NCBI GenBank assembly: GCA_030706265.1 | Contig: JAUZOX010000037.1 | Span: forward strand, 1-12,593 | Length of the DNA: 12,593 nucleotides | Source: Bacteroidota bacterium | GTDB taxonomy: Bacteria; Bacteroidota; Bacteroidia; Bacteroidales; Cfx3-03 | Direction of reading: 5' to 3' | Part shown: piece after piece, positions 8,278 through 12,593 of the stretch | How positions within the stretch are numbered: position 1 is the first letter of the stretch | How the letters are laid out: the number at the start of each line of letters is the position of its first letter | The notes under the pieces: model-generated | The model's database searches: none | What the model saw: the letters and a program-made list of their open reading frames with translations, nothing else | Told to the model about the DNA's origin: nothing | Made by a program: the position numbers and the translations under genes

Positions 8278-8694
8278 ATGAGTTATAAAAATTTTTTCCT
8301 ATTCTTTTTCTTCCTCTCTTCGAGTGTGCTTGCATATGCTCAAAATGCTGAAGATTATTCTTATGTATCCAGAGATCCAAGGGTCGATCGCTTAGTTGAA
8401 AAACATCGTCAATACAACCAGTCTAATCCCGGAGTAGATGGATTTCGGGTGCAGATATTCTTCGACTCAGGTAATAATTCTAAAAAGGCTGCCCAAAACG
8501 CACGTGAGCGATTCATGGAAAGCTATCCTGGTTTAAATGCTTACCTTACTTATAAATCGCCCTATTACAGGGTACGGGTAGGTGATTTTCGAACAAAACT
8601 GGAAGCACAGGGCTTCTTATTTCAAATAGCCACCGTTTATCCTAATGCTTTTACTGTTCCAGACCGTGTCCAGATTAACAGGAACGTAGAATAA
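8278..8694 (+). CDS. Small exported SPOR-domain protein
   Basis: A 138-residue protein with a signal peptide: Lys4, a Phe/Leu-rich core at 6-18 and a likely cleavage site after AYA (19-21), leaving Gln22 as the mature N-terminus. No lipobox cysteine is present. Residues about 55-130 fit a SPOR domain, starting at GFRVQIFF, with a YPGLNAYLTY strand and the diagnostic YYRVRVGDFRTKLEA segment. SPOR domains bind denuded septal peptidoglycan glycan strands, so a periplasmic cell wall role is expected; the specific partner is not known. It sits between the two stress protein genes with an 83-base gap before and 203 bases after. A weak TATATCTG at 8252-8259 may be its -7 element. It may be transcribed separately. 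Confidence 0.82.
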   Translation: MSYKNFFLFFFFLSSSVLAYAQNAEDYSYVSRDPRVDRLVEKHRQYNQSNPGVDGFRVQIFFDSGNNSKKAAQNARERFMESYPGLNAYLTYKSPYYRVRVGDFRTKLEAQGFLFQIATVYPNAFTVPDRVQINRNVE

Positions 8695-8761
8695 TCAAAA
8701 CTTTTACGTATTTATTGTGTTTATTGATTGGAATTCTAATCGGTAAACTACTATCTGACTA

Positions 8762-8792
8762 TTGATTTTAGCTCTTCATTTTTGTATCTTAG
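8762..8792 (+). promoter_or_regulatory. Predicted promoter of the second stress protein gene
   Basis: TTG at 8762-8764, 20 bases of spacer, then TATCTTAG at 8785-8792, one base off TAnnTTTG. Transcription would start near 8799 and leave a leader of about 100 bases, containing a possible 23-codon ORF (8811-8882). Confidence 0.55.
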
Positions 8793-8897
8793 CTTATAAA
8801 TTAGTAGCATATGAAACGAGCATGTTTGGAAATACAAACACCGATTAAAATCTCATGTGCGAGTTCCATACGACCAATTTAATCAAATTATTTACTG

Positions 8898-9731
8898 ATG
8901 AAAAGCTTTCTGGTTGCCATCGATTTTTCAAATTGCTCGGTAAATGCGCTCATGCATGCTGCACAATTGGCCCATCTCACCAATGCGCGTATTGAAATGA
9001 TCTGGGTGAATAATCCTGCAAAGACGAAAGTAAGTATTGAAGATTATACCTCAACCGAATTAATCGACGAGATAAACGACCAATTTAAACAACTTGCAAA
9101 TAAACTCCAGGATAAATATATAGGTCTCAATGTCGATTATTTGATCAGAGAAGGAAAGGTCTATAAAGAGGTCAAACAACAGGCACTAGAAAGCAGCAGC
9201 CAGCTGATTGTTGCCGGTACGCACGGCAAAACAGGTCTTGAGAAGTTCTGGATCGGAAGTAATGTTTATCGCATCGTAAGTACTGCTCCGTGTCCCGTAC
9301 TCACCGTTAGGACCGGTGTTAACGTCAACGATCGTATCGATACCATCGTAATGCCCATCGATAGTACGATGGAAACACGTGAAAAAGTTACCATCACCGG
9401 AGAAATTGCCCAGGCCATCCATGCAAAAGTGGTCGTCCTGAAGCTTTATTCCAAGAATATGATTGAAGTGAGGGATTCGGTAGATATTTATGCCGAACAG
9501 GTTGTTGATTACCTGAGAGAAGAAGGGGTTGAAGTTGATTTGGATGTTGAACGCGCTGCCAATCTTACCGAAACGACGATCGACTATGCCAAAAGAACAA
9601 ATGCCAACCTGATTGTGATCATGACAGAACAGGAAAAAAAGGTAACCAATTTCCTGATTGGCAATTATGCTCATCAAATGATCAATACCTCCCCCCTGCC
9701 TGTGATATCCGTAAGGCCAAGAATGCCTTAA
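8898..9731 (+). CDS. Tandem two-domain universal stress protein (UspA family) with intact ATP motif
   Basis: A 277-residue paralogue of the protein at 7364, collinear with it through the first domain (MKSFLVAIDFSNCS; EGKVYKEV; TAPCPVLTVR). Domain 1 (about 1-140) keeps the full nucleotide-binding pattern G-x2-G-x9-G-S as GTHG at 107-110 and Gly120-Ser121, so it is predicted to bind ATP. Domain 2 (about 148-277, starting near DTIVMPIDSTME) has the fold but lacks the glycine pattern (TEQEKKVTNFLIGN). Proteins of this kind help survival under starvation, redox or energy stress; the actual trigger cannot be read from the sequence. It has its own predicted promoter and ends in a strong terminator whose stem contains the stop codon. 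Confidence 0.9.
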   Translation: MKSFLVAIDFSNCSVNALMHAAQLAHLTNARIEMIWVNNPAKTKVSIEDYTSTELIDEINDQFKQLANKLQDKYIGLNVDYLIREGKVYKEVKQQALESSSQLIVAGTHGKTGLEKFWIGSNVYRIVSTAPCPVLTVRTGVNVNDRIDTIVMPIDSTMETREKVTITGEIAQAIHAKVVVLKLYSKNMIEVRDSVDIYAEQVVDYLREEGVEVDLDVERAANLTETTIDYAKRTNANLIVIMTEQEKKVTNFLIGNYAHQMINTSPLPVISVRPRMP

Positions 9732-9772
9732 ACAAAAAAGTGGCTCTGTTTCAGAGCCACTTTTTTGTTTAA
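9728..9772. terminator. Bidirectional terminator, perfect 45-base palindrome
   Basis: Arms of 21 bases (9728-9748 and 9752-9772) pair perfectly around a TTT loop. The core is GTGGCTCTG with CAGAGCCAC, flanked by A6 on the left and T6 on the right, so both strands have a GC stem followed by a U run. It serves the stress protein gene and the convergent aldolase gene (stop at 9785). The stress protein stop codon TAA (9729-9731) lies inside the left arm. Confidence 0.9.
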
Positions 9773-9784
9773 AAACACAGATGA

Positions 9785-10864
9785 TTAGTTTCTATCAAGA
9801 CAATTTAAATCTTCAAAAGCAACTTTTAAACGGGCAACCATTGATTTCTGCCCTTCGAACAGCCATTTTCTCGGATCATAATATTTCTTGTTAGGTTTGT
9901 CGTCTCCTTCCGGATTACCGATCTGACCTTGCAGATAGCCTTCATTTTTCTTGTAGAAATCAAGAACACCTTTCCATGTAGCCCATTGTGTGTCGGTATC
10001 AATGTTCATCTTGATAACACCATATGAAATGGCTTCGCGAATTTCTTCACGTGATGAACCGGAACCGCCATGGAATACAAAGTTTACAGGTTTCTCAGCG
10101 GTATGATAATTTTTCTGGATATACTCCTGTGAATTACGCAAAATCTTGGGTTCGAGTTTAACATTCCCTGGTTTGTAAACACCATGTACATTACCAAATG
10201 ATGCAGCAATGGTAAACTTATCACTGATCTTTAACAATTCAGTATAAGCAAGGGCAACGTCGGCTGGTTGAGTATATAGTCTTGAGCTTTCCAAACCGGA
10301 ATTATCAACGCCATCTTCTTCTCCACCTGTACAACCCAATTCAAGCTCAAGAGTCATCCCTATTTTGCTCATGCGGGTTAAATATTTTTTACAGATTTCA
10401 ATGTTCTCAAGCAATGGTTCAACAGAAAGATCAAGCATATGTGAGCTGAACAATGGTTTTCCATACTGCTCAAAATGTTTTTCACTTGCTTCGAGTAAAC
10501 CATCTATCCATGGAAGTAATTTTTTTGCGGCATGGTCTGTATGAACTACAACCGGGATACCATAAAATTCTGCCATGCGATGAATATGCTCAGCACCTGA
10601 TATTGCACCAGCAATAGCTGCTTTTTCTCCGTCATTTGAAAGGAACTTTCCGGCTGTAAAATGAGCTCCACCATTGGAGAACTGAATGATAACCGGAGAG
10701 TTAACTTCTTTTGCAGCCTGCATTACAGCATTGATCGAGTCAGTGCCTACAACATTAACTGCGGGTATTGCAAATTGATTTGCCTTTGCAATACGAAATA
10801 ATTCTTGAACACTGTCTCCGGTTACTACGCCGGGAGCCACTTTACTAAAAACTTTCTCTGACAT
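9785..10864 (-). CDS. fbaA: Class II fructose-bisphosphate aldolase
   Basis: Zinc-dependent aldolase that cleaves fructose 1,6-bisphosphate to dihydroxyacetone phosphate and glyceraldehyde 3-phosphate in glycolysis and works in reverse in gluconeogenesis. Its 359 residues match the class IIA enzyme of Escherichia coli in length and closely in sequence. Visible sites are HTDH with catalytic Asp110 and zinc ligand His111, Glu175 (TLELELGC), Glu183 in GGEEDGVDNS, zinc ligand His227 (FGNVHGVYKPGN) and His265 (VFHGGSGS) with the phosphate-binding loop after it, and NIDTDTQWA at 287-295. The ATG at 10864 gives the usual N-terminus; no Shine-Dalgarno is seen. It is monocistronic, divergent from the eIF-2B-like gene and convergent with the stress protein gene. 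Confidence 0.97.
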   Translation of the reverse strand: MSEKVFSKVAPGVVTGDSVQELFRIAKANQFAIPAVNVVGTDSINAVMQAAKEVNSPVIIQFSNGGAHFTAGKFLSNDGEKAAIAGAISGAEHIHRMAEFYGIPVVVHTDHAAKKLLPWIDGLLEASEKHFEQYGKPLFSSHMLDLSVEPLLENIEICKKYLTRMSKIGMTLELELGCTGGEEDGVDNSGLESSRLYTQPADVALAYTELLKISDKFTIAASFGNVHGVYKPGNVKLEPKILRNSQEYIQKNYHTAEKPVNFVFHGGSGSSREEIREAISYGVIKMNIDTDTQWATWKGVLDFYKKNEGYLQGQIGNPEGDDKPNKKYYDPRKWLFEGQKSMVARLKVAFEDLNCLDRN

Positions 10865-10879
10865 AATTGTTTGATTTAA

Positions 10880-10894
10880 TGAACTTTCTGTTCA
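10880..10894. promoter_or_regulatory. Short inverted repeat in the aldolase leader
   Basis: TGAAC (10880-10884) and GTTCA (10890-10894) form a perfect 5-bp dyad with a 5-base centre, 16 to 30 bases before the aldolase ATG and just after the predicted transcription start. It could be a small operator or a leader hairpin; it is short enough to be chance. Confidence 0.2.
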
Positions 10895-10908
10895 AAATGA
10901 TTTATTAA

Positions 10909-10939
10909 CAAATATATAAAAAATTTTTACCCTATGCAA
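10909..10939 (-). promoter_or_regulatory. Predicted aldolase promoter
   Basis: On the minus strand TTG (10939-10937), exactly 20 bases of spacer, then TATATTTG (10916-10909), a perfect TAnnTTTG. Transcription would start near 10902, leaving a leader of about 38 bases. Confidence 0.7.
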
Positions 10940-10945
10940 TTTTTG

Positions 10946-10953
10946 TACTTTTG
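10946..10953 (+). promoter_or_regulatory. Predicted promoter of the eIF-2B-like gene
   Basis: TACTTTTG matches TAnnTTTG perfectly, 18 bases before the ATG at 10972. The -33 region is only a T run (10924-10928). Its spacer contains the -33 TTG of the divergent aldolase promoter, so the two promoters overlap. Confidence 0.55.
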
Positions 10954-10971
10954 TGTTAAAATTCTCCTTTT

Positions 10972-11820
10972 ATGAAAAAGATGATGACGGGCGAAACTTT
11001 ACGGGATCTTTTCCGGGAGATTGGGGCTGATCGCATCTCGGGATCAGCGTCCGTATTAAAAGATATTGTGTCGGCCTTAAACAAATATCTGCTTACCAAT
11101 CCTGCGCCCAATTACAGCATGCTTGAAGATCAGATGGCTTTCCTGAGTGTAGTATTTGACCGATTTGCTGTACTGAGGCACTTTTTGAAGACTTTCATCC
11201 AGATGCTTCATCAACATATCGATCATGACAGATTGCTGCATTTTGTAGTACACTACAGTCAGGAATGGGCCCGTGCACCTTACGATGCAGCCGAATATCT
11301 GCTAAAGGATGTCACACTGGAACACAAAAAGGTGATGTTGTATAGCAACAGTTCGAGTCTGCATGCCCTTTGTGAGGTTTTGGCTCAACGCAGGACCGAC
11401 GTATCTTTTATACAGTGCCATTCATTTCCTGCCGGCGAAGGGAAAAACCAGGCCCGTAAAATTATCGGACTGGGTTTTGAAGTCACATTTATTGCCGATG
11501 CCGCCATCCCTTTATTTATGGCTCAGACCGATTTGGTCGTCATGGGGGCGGATTTAATTTACCACGACACCTTTCTTAATAAAACAGGCTCTTTTAGCGT
11601 CGCATTAGCCGCAAACTATTTCAATAAACCGTTATATGTGTTATCCGATTCACGTAAAGTGGAAGAGACCAACAAAGTTTCCGACATGGAAACCGCCCGT
11701 GAAAGCCATATATTATGGAGAAATCCACCGGAAGGGATTACCCCTGTCAATATTTATTTCGAAAGCGTGCCCCGGGACCTGGTAACCGCCATTTATCTGG
11801 AATCCGGGTTGCTGGTTTGA
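10972..11820 (+). CDS. eIF-2B alpha/beta/delta-like protein (IF-2B / MtnA superfamily), function unknown
   Basis: A 282-residue protein with an N-terminal helical part (about 1-112) and a Rossmann-like C-terminal domain (about 118-282), the layout of the superfamily that includes eIF-2B regulatory subunits, methylthioribose-1-phosphate isomerase and ribose-1,5-bisphosphate isomerase. Family signatures are KVMLYSNSSSLHAL (120-133), DAAIPLFMAQTDLVVMGAD (176-194), the NKTGS loop (203-207) and KPLYVLSDSRK (219-229). The isomerase Asp is kept as Asp194. The catalytic Cys appears replaced by Ser125 (LYSNSSS where MtnA has TYCNTGS), and the phosphate-binding Arg before Pro153 is Phe152. It is therefore unlikely to be a standard isomerase; a sugar-phosphate or nucleotide binding role is a guess. 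It is divergent from the aldolase gene. Confidence 0.8.
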   Translation: MKKMMTGETLRDLFREIGADRISGSASVLKDIVSALNKYLLTNPAPNYSMLEDQMAFLSVVFDRFAVLRHFLKTFIQMLHQHIDHDRLLHFVVHYSQEWARAPYDAAEYLLKDVTLEHKKVMLYSNSSSLHALCEVLAQRRTDVSFIQCHSFPAGEGKNQARKIIGLGFEVTFIADAAIPLFMAQTDLVVMGADLIYHDTFLNKTGSFSVALAANYFNKPLYVLSDSRKVEETNKVSDMETARESHILWRNPPEGITPVNIYFESVPRDLVTAIYLESGLLV

Positions 11821-11862
11821 GATTCTGCCAGCAATGATTTTACAGATTCACCTTATTTTTTT
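11809..11862 (+). terminator. Possible weak terminator after the eIF-2B-like gene
   Basis: TTGCTGG (11809-11815) can pair with CCAGCAA (11828-11834) across the stop codon, and a T-rich stretch follows at 11852-11862. The 17-base distance between stem and T run makes it a poor intrinsic terminator. Confidence 0.25.
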
Positions 11863-11899
11863 ATCTCTTCGCCCCCAATTTCATGATCATGACTTGTGC

Positions 11900-11930
11900 T
11901 TGGCTTGATTGAATTATTTTTATACCTTTG
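11900..11930 (+). promoter_or_regulatory. Predicted tRNA-Arg promoter
   Basis: TTG (11900-11902), exactly 20 bases of spacer, then TACCTTTG (11923-11930), a perfect TAnnTTTG. Transcription would start near 11937, just before the mature tRNA 5' end at 11943. Confidence 0.75.
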
Positions 11931-11942
11931 CATTAAAATGAG

Positions 11943-12016
11943 GGCCTCGTAGTTCAGCTGAATAGAACGTCAGATTCCGGTTCTGAAAGTCGAGGGTTTG
12001 AATCCCCCCGAGGTCA
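11943..12016 (+). tRNA. tRNA-Arg (anticodon CCG)
   Basis: A 74-base cloverleaf decoding CGG. The acceptor GGCCTCG pairs with CGAGGTC (one G-T), the D stem GTTC with GAAC, and the anticodon stem TCAGA with TCTGA. The loop TTCCGGT places CCG at 11977-11979. The variable loop has 5 bases, the T stem is GAGGG with CCCCC (one A-C mismatch, positions 50 and 64), the discriminator is A, and CCA is not encoded. Position 19 is A (11961) and position 56 is T (11999), where nearly all tRNAs have G and C; the two changes together keep a Watson-Crick tertiary pair. With its own promoter and terminator it is a single-gene unit. Confidence 0.93.
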
Positions 12017-12024
12017 CAAATGAT

Positions 12025-12067
12025 AAAAAGCGTGTCTTACAAATAAAATAGGAGACACGCTTTTTTT
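12025..12067 (+). terminator. Rho-independent terminator of tRNA-Arg
   Basis: A 13-bp perfect stem (12025-12037 with 12053-12065), core GCGTGTCT and AGACACGC, has a 15-base AT-rich loop and ends in T7 (12061-12067). The left arm begins with A5, so it can also act on transcripts coming from the transposase side. Confidence 0.9.
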
Positions 12068-12080
12068 ATTGTAATCATTT

Positions 12081-12593
12081 TTATACTAAACAATTTTGTC
12101 CCTTACTGAAATTGGTATACACTTTGGGTCTGCAGAAAAACTCAGCAGAGAGTTTTAAGCTATCCTTTTCAGACCTGGATTGAAGCACCGACACCCTGCT
12201 TTGTCCTGAATATCTTCTGTAAATGCCGTTGAGGATTTTCACGGTGCCTTTGCTGAAAAACTTTTTTAACTTATTTGATAAGCGGCATAGCGGAGCCACC
12301 CCGGCCAATTTGACCATGTAAAGCACCATGAAGATGCAGGCGATCCGGGATTCGCCGGTATCTTTGAGCCTGGCCCTGATCCGGCCTAAATTCTATGCGT
12401 TTTTGGCTTGTCCGAACTTACCCACTATGGCTTTCATTCTCCCTGACTCGCATATCTTAAAGCCCCTTTCTTTAATAATGAAGTGCAATCCAAAAAAAAA
12501 GACCCTTTTTGAGCCTTGATGAAAGAGTTTCGGAAAAGGGTTAGGATATTGGTATATGAAGTGTATATAAAGGGTATATAATTGGTCCCTGTC
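12081..12593 (-). pseudogene. IS5-type transposase, decayed 3' part, cut by the window edge
   Basis: On the minus strand the segment KFGQAKNA-stop-NLGRIRARLKDTGES, followed by IACIFMVLYMVKLAG, matches the conserved C-terminal stretch of IS5-family DDE transposases (typically EGKFGQxKxxYxL, then IxARLxxTSExWI). A TAG at 12393-12395 replaces the expected Tyr codon, and the residue before GKFGQ is Val where the family normally has the catalytic Glu. The frame is open from the window edge to the TAG and again from there to TAA at 12081-12083, but residues before about 12470 do not look like the family, so a frameshift at the A9 tract (12492-12500) or a deletion is possible. The copy cannot make a full transposase. 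Family assignment is from motif memory; the terminal repeats are not identifiable here. Confidence 0.7.

Noticed and set aside
9186..9677. 163-residue minus-strand ORF opposite the second stress protein
   Set aside because: It is antisense to a clear Usp gene, has no recognisable domain and no promoter, and its composition is that of a reversed coding frame.
10972..11820. Naming the eIF-2B-like gene mtnA
   Set aside because: The MtnA catalytic Cys and phosphate-binding Arg are not present at the aligned positions, and the protein is shorter than MtnA.
12541..12593. Tandem repeat of GTATATA units at the right edge
   Set aside because: The three units are short, unevenly spaced and AT-rich, and lie inside the decayed transposase region; this is not enough for a repeat array.

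Overview
The window looks like an ordinary chromosomal stretch from a member of the Bacteroidota. Four promoters have the arrangement typical of that phylum: a TTG near -33, exactly 20 bases of spacer, and a TAnnTTTG-like element near -7. Ribosome binding sites are mostly absent, the tRNA gene does not encode its CCA end, and the protein set fits: a large outer membrane barrel protein, a periplasmic SPOR protein, two-domain universal stress proteins and a cobalamin-dependent ribonucleotide reductase. The order within the phylum cannot be fixed from this sequence.

Left part (1-5253): the 3' end of an outer membrane beta-barrel gene cut by the window edge, an 830-base gap, then nrdJ, a class II ribonucleotide reductase, with a promoter overlapped by a dyad and a strong terminator. 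Middle (5254-7263, minus strand): ruvB then queG, overlapping by 8 bases, with a palindrome over the predicted ruvB transcription start. Next (7364-9731, plus strand): two paralogous two-domain universal stress proteins flanking a small SPOR-domain protein. The second one ends inside a perfect 45-base palindrome that separates it from the convergent fructose-bisphosphate aldolase gene. Right part (10909-12593): divergent, interleaved promoters for the aldolase gene and an eIF-2B/MtnA-like gene, a tRNA-Arg(CCG) with its own promoter and terminator, and the decayed 3' end of an IS5-type transposase gene running off the right edge.

Functionally this is housekeeping DNA: deoxynucleotide supply, tRNA queuosine modification, Holliday junction processing, glycolysis/gluconeogenesis and stress response. 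NrdJ and QueG both need cobalamin. I do not see a defence system, prophage, CRISPR array or biosynthetic cluster. The points most worth following are the eIF-2B-like protein that lacks the isomerase catalytic cysteine, the ruvB and nrdJ palindromes placed on promoters, the A19-U56 replacement in the tRNA, and the pair of stress proteins in which only one keeps the nucleotide-binding motif.
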